DNA from: Crocinitomicaceae bacterium | GTDB lineage: Bacteria > Bacteroidota > Bacteroidia > Flavobacteriales_D > Parvicellaceae | Direction: 5' to 3' | NCBI GenBank assembly: GCA_002723085.1 | Contig: PBNK01000025.1 | Location: 1-64,000, forward strand | DNA: 64,000 nucleotides | In this document: in pieces, positions 17,173 through 27,158 of the stretch | Layout of the letters: each line of letters begins with the position of its first letter | Numbering within the stretch: the stretch's first letter is position 1 | Notes under the pieces: generated by a model | The model's database searches: none | What the model was told of the DNA's origin: nothing | What the model saw: the letters and a program-made list of their open reading frames with translations, nothing else | Made by a program: the position numbers and the translations under genes

Positions 17173-20125
17173 CAATTTCATCAAAAAACAACCAAGTTTC
17201 TCCACCATAACCAAGATGCCACTCAGGACATTTCCCAAAATTAGTTGCTTTCACCTTAATGTATTTCGTTGAAATTGGTTTTTCTAAAGAAACCTTAAAG
17301 TCTTTAATAAATGAGCCGTATTCATTTACTGAAAAGTCATTGTTCAACAATCCTATTGATGTAAAGTTTTGACCATCATTTGAAGTAAAAAATTCCACAT
17401 CTTTTGGAAACCATATCCAGGATTTAATATCTTGAATTGATCCAATAGAAACATTAGATATTTGTTTTATACTTCCTAAATCTACTAATGCCTCAAAATC
17501 TTGTCCTTGAAAACCTTGCCAAAAACCAGTTGGATAGCTATTAGGGCCACGAAGCCCATCAATTAAAGCTTCATCACCTCCAGCATTGTACTGATTACTA
17601 TAAGTTGATACAAGCTTAATTTTTCTATTGCCATCTTTTTTAGAGTAAGATGAAAGAACATTATTACTTCTAACATTATTAGAAATGGAGTAAGCCTCTA
17701 TTTTTTTAGAATCATATATGTAAAATGGAGCATTATACACTTGAAAAGCTGGAGCCTTTAAAACATTAAAATCATTGGAGTGATATTCTCTATATAATAT
17801 TTGAGAATTAGCATCTATGCTTTTTAGTGAAACCAACAATGAATCAGAAAAAGAATTAGACGAAGTTTCAAAATAAGGAACAGTGGAAATATTAAGTGTT
17901 GTATCAATACTAGAATTAGGCAAATCATTTATTCCCCAGTTTTCATTTGGTGTATTCCCCATTTCAAATACCAATTCACCACCCTTCATAATTGTAGAAT
18001 GACTTATGTAATTTTTATCGAATGAGTTGCCATTTAGTGAAGCGTTTTGAATGTATATTTGATCACTCTTCTTTTTATTTGTTTTAATAGTAAAAACTTT
18101 TCCATTTTCTAAATGAATTGAAGCTTTTGTAAATAATGGAGATCCTATTGTATAGTAAGGCAATCCAGGTGTTACAGCATAAAAACCTAGAGCACTTAAA
18201 ACATACCAAGATGACATTTGTCCACAATCTTCATTTCCTGAAAGACCATCAGGTTGAGTAGAATATTGTTCTTTTAGAATTTGTGAAACTCTATACTGTG
18301 TTTTATAGGGTTTTCCAATATAATTATATAAATATGCCATATGATGACTAGGTTCATTTCCATGAGCATACTGACCAATCATTCCAGTAATATCAGATTG
18401 ATGTCTGCCAACTAATTTTGAATCTGTTTCAAACAATTGATCTAAAATATTTTCAAAATTATCTTCCCCTTTATGGAGTTTAATTAATCCTTTAATATCA
18501 TGAGGAACAAAAAAGCTGTATTGCCATGAATTGGCTTCTGTATAATTATAATTTACCTCTTCGGGAATGAAACCTAATTTAAAATTCCCATTTAATTTTG
18601 GTTGCATAAAACCTGATTTTGGGTTAAATATATTTTTAAAATTTTGCGCTCTATTTATGTATTTATTAAAATTTAAAGTGTCATTTAATTCATTTGACAT
18701 TTGAGCAATGCACCAATCGTTATAAGAATATTCTAAATTTTTAGAAACAGATTCAGCCTCATCTTCAGATGAAATGTATCCATTATCATTAAATTCAGGA
18801 ATGCCCAACTTATCCCTGTTAGAAACATGTAACATTGCTGGATATAATTCTTTTGCCTTATCCTGGGAAATATTTTTTACATAGGCATCTAAAATCACAG
18901 AAACAACATGATATCCAATCATACAGCCAGTATAATTTGCACAAAGTTCCCATATAGGCAATTGACCTCCATTTTGATATTGAGTCAAAAAAGTATTTAA
19001 AAATTCACTTGTTTTTTTCTGTTCAATAAGAGTAAATAAAGGATGTGTAGCTCTGAATGTATCCCATAAAGAAAAAACAGTATATACAGGAACATTTGAG
19101 TGGTGAACATTAAAGTCAGTTCCTCTGTATGAACCGTCCACGTCACTAATTATATTAGGAGCTATCATAGAATGATATAAAGAAGTATAAAATATTTCCT
19201 TTTCTTCATTAGACCCTCCTTCAATTTCAATTTTACTTAAAGCTTTTGTCCATATTTCTTGTGCTTCATTTTTGTATTTATCGAAAACCCAATGTGTTGC
19301 TTCAGCCATTAAATTAGCTTTGGCATTTTCAGGACTTACAGTAGATACTCCCACCTTAAGCATTAATTTATCAGAATTTAGGTTGCTGAAGATTAGGGCT
19401 AATTTTGTTGAATCTCTTAATTCTAAATCAGATTGTTGATTATAAATTACATTTTCAAAAGGTTGAGAAGTTTGTATACAAAAATAAAAATGTTGATTTT
19501 CAGCCCAAGAACTAGAAATTCTAGACCCCATTATTTCTTTTTTAGAAGTTACATCAAGTTTCCAATCTAATAATCTATCTCTGTGTTCTAAATCAATAAT
19601 GACATGTGCAGCTTTTTTATTTTTAAATGTATACTCATGAATGCCCACTCTTTGAGTGGAAGTAAATTTACAATGGATATTATTCTTGTCTAATAAAACT
19701 TCATAATATCCAGTACTAGCTGTTTCATTAGCTTTTTTAAAAGTTGAAGAATATCCATTTTCAATGCTGTCTTTAAAACCATTGTCAAAACATATATCAT
19801 CTTGAGATGGCATGATTAATAAATCGCAATAATCTGCTATACCAGTTCCGCTTAGATGTGTATGACTGAATCCATAAATGATTGAATCTGTATAATGATA
19901 ACCAGAACAACCATCCCAACCCTCAAGCCTAGTATCGGGACTAATCTGTACCATTCCAAATGGCAACGTTGCACCAGGAAATGTATGGCCATGACCACCA
20001 GTACCAATAAAAACATTTACCAGTTCATATGGTGAAAATATTTTATCTTTTGAAGATGTATTTTCACAACTGACTAAAAAGAAAAAAAATATTAGAACAG
20101 TAAAATATTTATATATAAAATTCAT
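17162..20125 (-). CDS. Alpha-1,2-mannosidase-type GH92 lipoprotein
   Basis: Calcium-dependent exo-alpha-mannosidase, expected to trim mannose from high-mannose N-glycans. It has 987 residues with a lipoprotein signal (FFFFLVSCENTS). The GH92 N-domain starts at YELVNVFIGTGGHGHTFPGA. The catalytic domain has TVFSLWDTFRATHPLFTL, YSYNDWCIAQMS, GNEPSHHMAYLYNY and the hallmark SGNEDCGQMSSWYVLSALGF. A CHB_HEX-like beta domain follows (about 770-850), then an F5/8 type C-like module (TGFWQGFQGQDFEALVDL, WLFFDEIVIE). It converges on cutC with an 11-base overlap of the 3' ends and lies one base after the transporter gene, so both belong to one operon. Linkage specificity cannot be fixed from sequence. 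Confidence 0.95.
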   Translation of the reverse strand: MNFIYKYFTVLIFFFFLVSCENTSSKDKIFSPYELVNVFIGTGGHGHTFPGATLPFGMVQISPDTRLEGWDGCSGYHYTDSIIYGFSHTHLSGTGIADYCDLLIMPSQDDICFDNGFKDSIENGYSSTFKKANETASTGYYEVLLDKNNIHCKFTSTQRVGIHEYTFKNKKAAHVIIDLEHRDRLLDWKLDVTSKKEIMGSRISSSWAENQHFYFCIQTSQPFENVIYNQQSDLELRDSTKLALIFSNLNSDKLMLKVGVSTVSPENAKANLMAEATHWVFDKYKNEAQEIWTKALSKIEIEGGSNEEKEIFYTSLYHSMIAPNIISDVDGSYRGTDFNVHHSNVPVYTVFSLWDTFRATHPLFTLIEQKKTSEFLNTFLTQYQNGGQLPIWELCANYTGCMIGYHVVSVILDAYVKNISQDKAKELYPAMLHVSNRDKLGIPEFNDNGYISSEDEAESVSKNLEYSYNDWCIAQMSNELNDTLNFNKYINRAQNFKNIFNPKSGFMQPKLNGNFKLGFIPEEVNYNYTEANSWQYSFFVPHDIKGLIKLHKGEDNFENILDQLFETDSKLVGRHQSDITGMIGQYAHGNEPSHHMAYLYNYIGKPYKTQYRVSQILKEQYSTQPDGLSGNEDCGQMSSWYVLSALGFYAVTPGLPYYTIGSPLFTKASIHLENGKVFTIKTNKKKSDQIYIQNASLNGNSFDKNYISHSTIMKGGELVFEMGNTPNENWGINDLPNSSIDTTLNISTVPYFETSSNSFSDSLLVSLKSIDANSQILYREYHSNDFNVLKAPAFQVYNAPFYIYDSKKIEAYSISNNVRSNNVLSSYSKKDGNRKIKLVSTYSNQYNAGGDEALIDGLRGPNSYPTGFWQGFQGQDFEALVDLGSIKQISNVSIGSIQDIKSWIWFPKDVEFFTSNDGQNFTSIGLLNNDFSVNEYGSFIKDFKVSLEKPISTKYIKVKATNFGKCPEWHLGYGGETWLFFDEIVIE

Positions 20126-20126
20126 T

Positions 20127-21794
20127 TTATTCCTCTTCTATGCCCTGTAATTTGAGAGCATTTTTTGTTAAAAATGCATACAATAATAGATATACAAAAC
20201 AAATAACAGCAACCCAATATGAAGATTGAATACTGAAAATATCAGCTAATTTACCTTGGATAGGAGGAATAATTGCTCCTCCAAGAATCATCATTACTAA
20301 AAATGCGGAGCCTTGTGATGTATATTTGCCAAGTCCACGAATACTCAGTGAAAAAATACATGGCCACATTATAGAACAAAAAAGCCCTCCAGTCAATAAA
20401 GCAAATAAAGCAACTGATCCAGATGAAAACAATCCAATTAAAATACCAATAATCCCCAAAAGACTGAATATTTTCATTGTTCTTATTGGCTTATCTTTTG
20501 CCATAAAAAATCCAAAAATTTGAACACCAACACAGGAAGAAAAAATAAGTATTTCATTTATGTTATATGAACCAAAATTCACTGCTAAAATCACACCAAA
20601 AGCAATATATGGAACAAGTATATATAACCATCTCTTTAAACCTTTAGATGGATTAAAAACTGTTATTGCCCCTACCCATCTTCCAATCATTAATCCTCCC
20701 CAATATAAAGAGATATAGGGTGCAATTTGAGCATCATCCATTTTTGGCAATCCTAAAGGATTTAAAATACCGTCTTCTGAAAATTTTAATAATTCCCCCA
20801 AATTACTCTGAATCGTAACCTCAACACCAACATAAGTAAAAATAGCAAGCATACCCAAAATAAGTTGAGGCTTTTGCATAGCACCCCAGCCAGACGGATT
20901 TTTTGAAGAACTAAAATAGGCAAGAATTAAAGCTAAAAGAATAGCAACCAAAGCTGCAATTAAATAAAACAATCTTTTATTTTCTAAATCATTTATATTG
21001 ATATTTTCGTTTGAAACATTGTAAGATAAAAAAACACTAACAAAGCATAGAATAATAATCACCGATAAAATAAGAAGTAAAAAAATGGCTTTATTGGCAG
21101 ATTCAAATGAAGATTCTGTTTTACCTTGAGGAAGTTTTTTTGAAAAATAAAAAAGGGATGCTGCTCCCAAAAATAATACAGCTACACCAAGATATAAATT
21201 TTGTAATGTAGATAATTTAATCCCATCATTTTTAATTAAATCGTTCAATTCTTCACCAGATAGAGGGGTTGATCCGAAAATAATTAATGCCACTACAATA
21301 GGCCCAATGGTAGTTCCAAAAGAATTAATGCCTCCGGCTAAATTAAGACGATGAGAACCTTTTGATGGATCACCCAATGATGCTACAAATGGATTAGCTG
21401 CAGTTTGTTGCAATGAAAACCCAAGTCCAACAATGAATAAAGCTCCCAGTACGTAATAAAAAACACTTGCTTCACCAAACTCAGCTCCATTTACAGCAGG
21501 AAACATCAAAAGAGCACCCAAGGAAGATATTATTAAACCATATATAATTCCATTTTTAAAACCCCAATTATTCAAGATATCTTTTCCGAATGCGCTAGAC
21601 AAAACAAAAAGTGCTAAAGCTCCAAAATAGTAAGCCCCATAAAAAGCAAAATCAACCAATTGAGACTGAAACTGATCAATATTAAAATACGTTTTACAAA
21701 ATGGGATAAATACACCATTAGAAGCAGCAATAAAACCCCAAAAAAAGAAAACAGTTACAAGAGTTGATAAAGCAGAATTATTATTATTTGACAT
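20127..21794 (-). CDS. Sugar MFS transporter, FucP/GluP-like
   Basis: Inner-membrane proton-coupled sugar importer. It has 555 residues. The FucP-type opening is clear: [25 protein letters not shown]. Signature segments include [51 protein letters not shown] and a late [22 protein letters not shown]. About 12-14 membrane helices are visible, with an enlarged middle region (about 220-300), as in the larger Flavobacteria homologues. The stop lies one base from the GH92 start; together they suggest uptake of mannose or GlcNAc freed outside. Substrate is inferred from context only. Confidence 0.9.
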   Translation of the reverse strand: MSNNNNSALSTLVTVFFFWGFIAASNGVFIPFCKTYFNIDQFQSQLVDFAFYGAYYFGALALFVLSSAFGKDILNNWGFKNGIIYGLIISSLGALLMFPAVNGAEFGEASVFYYVLGALFIVGLGFSLQQTAANPFVASLGDPSKGSHRLNLAGGINSFGTTIGPIVVALIIFGSTPLSGEELNDLIKNDGIKLSTLQNLYLGVAVLFLGAASLFYFSKKLPQGKTESSFESANKAIFLLLILSVIIILCFVSVFLSYNVSNENININDLENKRLFYLIAALVAILLALILAYFSSSKNPSGWGAMQKPQLILGMLAIFTYVGVEVTIQSNLGELLKFSEDGILNPLGLPKMDDAQIAPYISLYWGGLMIGRWVGAITVFNPSKGLKRWLYILVPYIAFGVILAVNFGSYNINEILIFSSCVGVQIFGFFMAKDKPIRTMKIFSLLGIIGILIGLFSSGSVALFALLTGGLFCSIMWPCIFSLSIRGLGKYTSQGSAFLVMMILGGAIIPPIQGKLADIFSIQSSYWVAVICFVYLLLYAFLTKNALKLQGIEEE

Positions 21795-21937
21795 AATTGT
21801 GTTTTTGATAAGCCATAAAGAAACAATAAATTTTAATTAATGTTTTAAATACACTATGTGTTTTTTTAATTTTCATACTTAATATTTTGTTGCTATTAAA
21901 TTTTTGACAAACAATATTAAATGTAAACTCATTGAAT

Positions 21938-21945
21938 TACCTTTG
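21938..21945 (+). promoter_or_regulatory. Putative -7 element for the mevalonate operon
   Basis: TACCTTTG is an exact TAnnTTTG match, 11 bases before the HMG-CoA reductase ATG. No good TTTG/TTG is seen 17-23 bases upstream, so the -33 element is weak or absent. It fits a short leader for the operon starting at 21957. Confidence 0.4.
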
Positions 21946-21956
21946 CAAAAAAAAAA

Positions 21957-23306
21957 ATGAACAACACTACTGTTAAAGGGTTTTCAAAATTATCAAAAGA
22001 AGGTAAAATTGAATGGATTGTAAACAAATATCTTGGAGGGGATGACAAAAGTGTAGGTCTTCTTAAAAGTTATTGGCACGAAGACGAATCTGTTCAAAAA
22101 ATTCACGATGAATTTATTGAAAACACCATTACTAACTTTTATTTGCCTTTTGGTGTAGCCCCTAATTTTTTAATTAATGGCAGAATTTATTGCATTCCAA
22201 TGGCTATTGAAGAAAGTTCAGTTGTTGCAGCAGCTGCAAAAAATGCTAGTTTTTGGATGAACAGAGGTGGATTTAAATCAGAAGTAATTTCAACAACTAA
22301 AATTGGTCATGTTCATTTTGCTTGGTACGGTGACTTTGAAAAACTTAAAGTTTTCTTTGAAAGCATAAAGCATAAATTTATTGAGGAAACTCAAAACCTT
22401 ACTACCAACATGAGGTCAAGAGGAGGTGGAATTTTAGACATTCAAATCCTAAATAAAACTCATTTAGAACCCAACTATTATCAAATTCAAGCAAAATTTG
22501 AAACTTGTGAAGCAATGGGTGCTAATTTCATTAACAGTCTGCTTGAAGAATTTTCTAAAATTTTTGAAAGAGAATTAAACGAAAGTAACTTTTCAAAAGA
22601 GGAAAAGAAACTTGTTATTCTAATGTGTATTTTAAGCAATTATACTCCAGAGTGTTTAGTAAGGTGCGAAGTAAGTTGTTCTATTGAAGAATTGGCTGAT
22701 GATCCATCTATTGATGTAAATGTATTTGCTAAAAAGTTTGAGCAAGCAATTCACGTAGCTAATATTGAACCTTACAGAGCTACAACCCATAATAAAGGAA
22801 TTTTTAATGGCATTGATGCGGTTATTATTGCAACAGGAAATGATTTTAGAGCTGTAGAAGCATGTGGACATACTTATGCAGCAAAAGATGGTCAATACAA
22901 AAGCTTAACCAATGTAGAAGTTAAAGATGGTCAATTTAAGTTTTGGATTGAAGTTCCCATTGCTGTTGGAACAGTCTGTGGATTAACTTCTCTTCATCCA
23001 ATGGTTAAGTTTGCTCATCAATTATTAGGCAACCCAAAAGCAACAGATTTGATGAAAATTATTGCTGCAGTAGGATTAGCTCAAAATTTTGGAGCTGTAA
23101 GATCATTAGTAACCACAGGTATTCAAAAAGGACACATGAAAATGCATTTGCTAAACATTTTGAATCAATTGGGAGCTAATGAGCAAGAAAGAGAAAAAAT
23201 AAAGTTTCATTTTTCAGATAAAGTTGTTTCTCACAAAGGTGTGGTAGATCAATTTTGCAAACTAAGAGGAATTAAAAACATTTCAGAAATTAATCTTAAT
23301 TCTTGA
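21957..23306 (+). CDS. Hydroxymethylglutaryl-CoA reductase, class II-like
   Basis: Reduces HMG-CoA to mevalonate. The 449-residue enzyme starts with the class II-type FSKLSKEGKIEWIVNKYLGG. It has IAVEESSVVAAAAK in near form (IEESSVVAAAAKNASFW), CEAMGANFINSLLEEF (CoA and substrate site), AVIIATGNDFRAVEACGHTYAA and the C-terminal catalytic-His region TGIQKGHMKMHLLN. No membrane anchor is present, so it is soluble. As the first gene of the mevalonate operon it most likely works in the biosynthetic direction. HMG-CoA synthase is not in the window. The TGA stop overlaps the TTG start of the next gene. Confidence 0.94.
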   Translation: MNNTTVKGFSKLSKEGKIEWIVNKYLGGDDKSVGLLKSYWHEDESVQKIHDEFIENTITNFYLPFGVAPNFLINGRIYCIPMAIEESSVVAAAAKNASFWMNRGGFKSEVISTTKIGHVHFAWYGDFEKLKVFFESIKHKFIEETQNLTTNMRSRGGGILDIQILNKTHLEPNYYQIQAKFETCEAMGANFINSLLEEFSKIFERELNESNFSKEEKKLVILMCILSNYTPECLVRCEVSCSIEELADDPSIDVNVFAKKFEQAIHVANIEPYRATTHNKGIFNGIDAVIIATGNDFRAVEACGHTYAAKDGQYKSLTNVEVKDGQFKFWIEVPIAVGTVCGLTSLHPMVKFAHQLLGNPKATDLMKIIAAVGLAQNFGAVRSLVTTGIQKGHMKMHLLNILNQLGANEQEREKIKFHFSDKVVSHKGVVDQFCKLRGIKNISEINLNS

Positions 23307-24208
23307 AAAGAAATTATGCGAACGGCAAACTATTAATTACTGGAGAGTATCTCATTTTAGAAGGTGCTTACTCTCTAGCTATTCCCTGCTCTAAAGGACA
23401 AAATTTAGAATACATACAGGATAATAATGCAAATGCAATTGACTGGAGAAGCTTAAATTTTGATAACAATGAGTGGTTTTCTACAAAATTTGAATCCGAT
23501 TCTTTTGATATTTTAAATACTTCAGATAAAAAAAAGGCTAAAAATCTTCAAAAAATACTTATTGAAGCTTATAAACTTTCCAACATTAAGCTTATTGGCA
23601 AAATAAATACAGCACTAGAATTCCCAAATGACTGGGGGCTTGGATCAAGCTCTACATTAATTGCCTGCTTGAGTAAATTATTAAAAATTAACCCCTTAGA
23701 ACTTCACTTTAATACTTCAAATGGAAGCGGATACGATGTAGCTTGTGGAATTCACGACAAACCTATTACCTATTTAATAAACAATAAAAAGCCTATAATA
23801 GAAGAAGTAAGTTGGGATATCCCTTTTAAAGAAAACCTCTTTTTTATCCACCTCAATAAAAAACAAAAAAGTGAACTGGAAATAACCAGATTTAAAAATA
23901 AAATTGAAAACAAAAGCATTAATGTAAAGACAATTTCTGATATTACTTCAAAAATAATCACATGTAAAGATGTTCATGTTTTTAATGATTTAATTGAGGA
24001 ACATGAAGAAATAATAGGCTACTACATAGGAAGAAAACCCATTAAAAAAGAACAATTTTCTGATTTTGATGGGGCTGTTAAATCTTTAGGCGCTTGGGGA
24101 GGCGATTTCGTTATGGCTTCTGGAAATGCAAACTGCAATGAATATTTTAAATCTAAAGGTTTTAATACCATTATCCCATTTAAAAACATGATTAAATCAA
24201 TCCCTTAA
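23303..24208 (+). CDS. GHMP kinase of the GYDIA type (mevalonate-pathway kinase)
   Basis: ATP-dependent small-molecule kinase, 301 residues. The opening GKLLITGEYLILEGAYSLAIP, the ATP loop WGLGSSSTLIA and the motif SGYDVACGIHD show a GHMP kinase of the Bacteroidota GYDIA group. It sits between HMG-CoA reductase and MvaD with a second GHMP kinase two genes on, so one of the two should make mevalonate 5-phosphate and the other the diphosphate. I favour phosphomevalonate kinase for this one, as inference. The start is TTG at 23303; no in-frame ATG precedes the conserved strand, and TTGA overlaps the HMGR stop. Confidence 0.85.
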   Translation: MKRNYANGKLLITGEYLILEGAYSLAIPCSKGQNLEYIQDNNANAIDWRSLNFDNNEWFSTKFESDSFDILNTSDKKKAKNLQKILIEAYKLSNIKLIGKINTALEFPNDWGLGSSSTLIACLSKLLKINPLELHFNTSNGSGYDVACGIHDKPITYLINNKKPIIEEVSWDIPFKENLFFIHLNKKQKSELEITRFKNKIENKSINVKTISDITSKIITCKDVHVFNDLIEEHEEIIGYYIGRKPIKKEQFSDFDGAVKSLGAWGGDFVMASGNANCNEYFKSKGFNTIIPFKNMIKSIP

Positions 24209-24269
24209 TGTTGACAACTAATTAGTAATCTAAAAAACCACAATGACTTGTATGCTATTTTAGTAAAAA

Positions 24270-25349
24270 ATGGAAGAGAAAAGTTTTATAAACGTACCAA
24301 AAAATGACACCCCTATTGATGCATCCATAACAATGGAAAGTCCATCAAACATTGCTCTAATAAAATACTGGGGGAAAAAAGAAATTCAAATCCCTACAAA
24401 CCCTTCAATAAGTTTCACTTTAAAAAACTGTAAAACCACTACAACTTTATTTTTAAAAAAAGGCTTGAAAAAATTAAATAATGTTATTGTTGATGGCAAA
24501 ACTAAGCATTCTTTTACTGCTAAAATTGAAAAATATTTTTCTCTAATACAGTCTTATTGCCCTTTTTTGGAAAATTATGAAATAACAATTTCAACTAGCA
24601 ATACTTTTCCTCATAGCAGTGGAATAGCTTCTTCTGCTTCTGGATTTAGCGCATTATCTATGTGTATTGTTCAATTTGAACAAAAGTTATGTCATTATTC
24701 AGATGAATTTAAATTTAAAAAAGCTTCTTTTTTAAGCAGAATAGGTTCAGGAAGTGCATCAAGATCAATTTATGGACCAATGGCTATATGGGGAAAAAAT
24801 AATACTAATAATATTTGTAGCGACTTATATGCTACCCCTCATAACAAAATTCATGATGTTTTTAAAGACTTCCAAGATACGGTTCTTTTGATCGACAAAG
24901 GACAAAAACAAGTAAGCTCTACTGTTGGACACAAACTCATGGTAAATCATCCTTATGCTAAGGAAAGGTTTTCTCAAGCTAAGCAAAACTTAAATTCAAT
25001 TCTTAATATTCTTTGTTCTGGAAACTTGGAAGACTTTATACAACTTGTGGAACATGAGGCTTTATCACTTCACGCAATGATGATGACGTCAAACCCATAT
25101 TTTATTTTAATGAAACCAGGCACAATAGAGACAATTCATAAAATTTGGGAGTTTAGAAAAACTACTAAAACCCCATTATGTTTCACCTTAGATGCTGGAG
25201 CTAATGTTCATTTGTTGTATCCAAAATCGGAAAGTAATCGTATAATGGCTTTTGTTGAAGACCAATTAATTGGTTATTGCGAAAATCAGCAGTATATTTG
25301 TGATGAAATTGGTACAGGACCAAAACTTATAGAGGAAAGCTATGATTAA
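24270..25349 (+). CDS. mvaD: Diphosphomevalonate decarboxylase
   Basis: Converts mevalonate diphosphate to isopentenyl diphosphate with ATP. The 359-residue protein has the signature MESPSNIALIKYWGKKE and PTNPSISFTL near the start, HSSGIASSASGFSAL as the ATP loop, LSRIGSGSASRSIYGP, and a C-terminal TLDAGANVHLLYP with the catalytic Asp. These are diagnostic for this decarboxylase, as opposed to the related kinases. It is preceded by a 61-base gap, the longest gap in the operon, and overlaps the next GHMP kinase by eight bases. Confidence 0.95.
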   Translation: MEEKSFINVPKNDTPIDASITMESPSNIALIKYWGKKEIQIPTNPSISFTLKNCKTTTTLFLKKGLKKLNNVIVDGKTKHSFTAKIEKYFSLIQSYCPFLENYEITISTSNTFPHSSGIASSASGFSALSMCIVQFEQKLCHYSDEFKFKKASFLSRIGSGSASRSIYGPMAIWGKNNTNNICSDLYATPHNKIHDVFKDFQDTVLLIDKGQKQVSSTVGHKLMVNHPYAKERFSQAKQNLNSILNILCSGNLEDFIQLVEHEALSLHAMMMTSNPYFILMKPGTIETIHKIWEFRKTTKTPLCFTLDAGANVHLLYPKSESNRIMAFVEDQLIGYCENQQYICDEIGTGPKLIEESYD

Positions 25350-26283
25350 GGAATCGTTGTATTACGGTAAAATTCTTTTATTTGGTGAATATGGGATAAT
25401 TCAAGATTCAATGGGATTATCAATACCTTATAACGACTATAATGGTAAGTTTTTATATGCTAATGAAAAATCTCCTGAGACTAAAAAATCAAACAAACAA
25501 CTAAGTTTATTCTTAGATCACTTGTTTGAAATGCAAACCATTGATTCTTTACCTTGTCATCTTAACTTATTAAAATTTAAAGAAGACATAAACAACGGTA
25601 TTCACTTTGATTCATCAATTCCTCAAGGATTTGGAATTGGAAGTTCTGGAGCCATTGTTGCTGCTGTTTACGATAGGTATTGTGAACAAAATAAAATAAG
25701 TTCTTCTAAAGAATTATCTAACCACAAAATTTTAGAATTAAAAAAAGTTTTTGGATTACTTGAAGCCTATTATCACGGAACAAGTTCAGGTTTAGACCCA
25801 CTTATTTGCTACCTTAATTTACCTATTTTAATCAAATCTAAAACTGAACTAGGAACAGTTGGTATCCCAAGTTCAAACAAAGGAAAAGGAGCTGTTTTCT
25901 TATTAAACACTGGAGAAGTTGGAAATACACAACCCTTAGTTCAACATTTTTTAGAGCGTTGTAAAGAAGATGGATTTAGAAAAATGTTAAAAGAAAAATT
26001 TAAAAAGTACAACGATGCAAGTATCAATGCTTTTTTAAATAATGAAGGGAAATCATTACTTAAAAATGTTAAATCTTTATCAAAAGTTTTACTTGAACAT
26101 TTTCAACCCATGATTCCTAAACTATATCGAAAATTATGGAAAGATGGCATTGATTCAAATGCTTATTATTTAAAATTATGCGGATCTGGTGGTGGTGGAT
26201 TCATATTAGGTTTTACCGAAGATCTTGATACTGCTAAGAAAAAGTTGTCAGATTATCAACTTGATGTTATCCACAGATTCTAA
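25342..26283 (+). CDS. GHMP kinase, probable mevalonate kinase
   Basis: Predicted to phosphorylate mevalonate. The 313-residue sequence has YYGKILLFGEYGIIQDSMGLSIP at the start, the GHMP ATP loop QGFGIGSSGAIVAAVYDRY, AYYHGTSSGLDPLICYLN (a mevalonate-kinase-like third motif with the Asp base) and the C-terminal LKLCGSGGGGFILGF. The HGTSSGLDP segment is the main reason for choosing mevalonate kinase over phosphomevalonate kinase. It overlaps mvaD by eight bases and the following prenyltransferase start by 20, so translation is coupled. Confidence 0.86.
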   Translation: MIKESLYYGKILLFGEYGIIQDSMGLSIPYNDYNGKFLYANEKSPETKKSNKQLSLFLDHLFEMQTIDSLPCHLNLLKFKEDINNGIHFDSSIPQGFGIGSSGAIVAAVYDRYCEQNKISSSKELSNHKILELKKVFGLLEAYYHGTSSGLDPLICYLNLPILIKSKTELGTVGIPSSNKGKGAVFLLNTGEVGNTQPLVQHFLERCKEDGFRKMLKEKFKKYNDASINAFLNNEGKSLLKNVKSLSKVLLEHFQPMIPKLYRKLWKDGIDSNAYYLKLCGSGGGGFILGFTEDLDTAKKKLSDYQLDVIHRF

Positions 26284-27157
26284 ATCAAATTCTTCTATAA
26301 GCCCATTAGTTAAAATGCTGGCTCTTCTTTCAATTGTAAGATGGTATAATGTATTATTAATCGTTATTAGTTTATATCTGACTCAGATTTTCATATTTAA
26401 CAATGGAGAAAATATTTTAGAAACTTTATTAAACCTTCCAATCCATATTTATACTTTGACAATTGTATTTATAACTATGGGCGGATATTTAATTAATGGA
26501 TTTTATGATTTTGAAAAAGACTTAATAAATCATCCTGAAACTACATATTTTGGGAGATTAGTTAGTAAAAAAACTTGTTTAAACACTTATGTTATATTAA
26601 CTTTTTTAGGGGTTTCAATGGCTGCTTTAATAAGCAAAAAAGTTTTATTATTTAACTTGCTTTTAGCATTTGGATTGTGGCTTTATTCTCATAAACTAAG
26701 GAAAAAACCTCTTACAGGAGAGGTTAGTGCAACCTTTTTAACCATCAGTTCATTTATTGGATTATATGTATTTAATAATCTTGAGTTAAATAAAACACTT
26801 TTATTATTCGTTACCTATATTTTCACTATTGATCTTACTAGAGAAATTATTAAAAAAATGGTTTCTTTAAAAGGAGATTTAATAGTTGGTGAAAAAAGCA
26901 TTCCAATTTTATTTGGGATAAGATTTTCTAAATACATTATTTTATCACAAATGATTTTTTCATTGTTATCCATAATCACAATAATTCCATTTATAATAGA
27001 AAAAAAAATAGCTATATACTTTATAATAGCAATGGGTATTATTTTATTCAGTATTTTTCTGCTATATAAAGCAAAAACACCTTCTCAGTTCAATAAAATC
27101 AATACTGCATATAAAATATTGTTAATGCTAGCTATTTTTTCAATTGTACTATACTAA
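26264..27157 (+). CDS. UbiA-family prenyltransferase (geranylgeranylglycerol-phosphate transferase type)
   Basis: Integral-membrane prenyl transfer enzyme with about eight to nine membrane helices. I chose ATG at 26264 (297 residues) over TTG at 26225; ATG at 26315, after the upstream stop, is also possible because the conserved part begins at MLALLSIVRWYN. The two Asp-rich metal motifs are NGFYDFEKDLINHPE and DLTREIIKKMVSLKGD. Bacteroidota homologues beside mevalonate genes are usually annotated as geranylgeranylglycerol-phosphate geranylgeranyltransferases; the acceptor cannot be proven here. Its place at the end of the mevalonate genes suggests that it uses the polyprenyl products. Confidence 0.82.
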   Translation: MLSTDSKSNSSISPLVKMLALLSIVRWYNVLLIVISLYLTQIFIFNNGENILETLLNLPIHIYTLTIVFITMGGYLINGFYDFEKDLINHPETTYFGRLVSKKTCLNTYVILTFLGVSMAALISKKVLLFNLLLAFGLWLYSHKLRKKPLTGEVSATFLTISSFIGLYVFNNLELNKTLLLFVTYIFTIDLTREIIKKMVSLKGDLIVGEKSIPILFGIRFSKYIILSQMIFSLLSIITIIPFIIEKKIAIYFIIAMGIILFSIFLLYKAKTPSQFNKINTAYKILLMLAIFSIVLY

Positions 27158-27158
27158 A

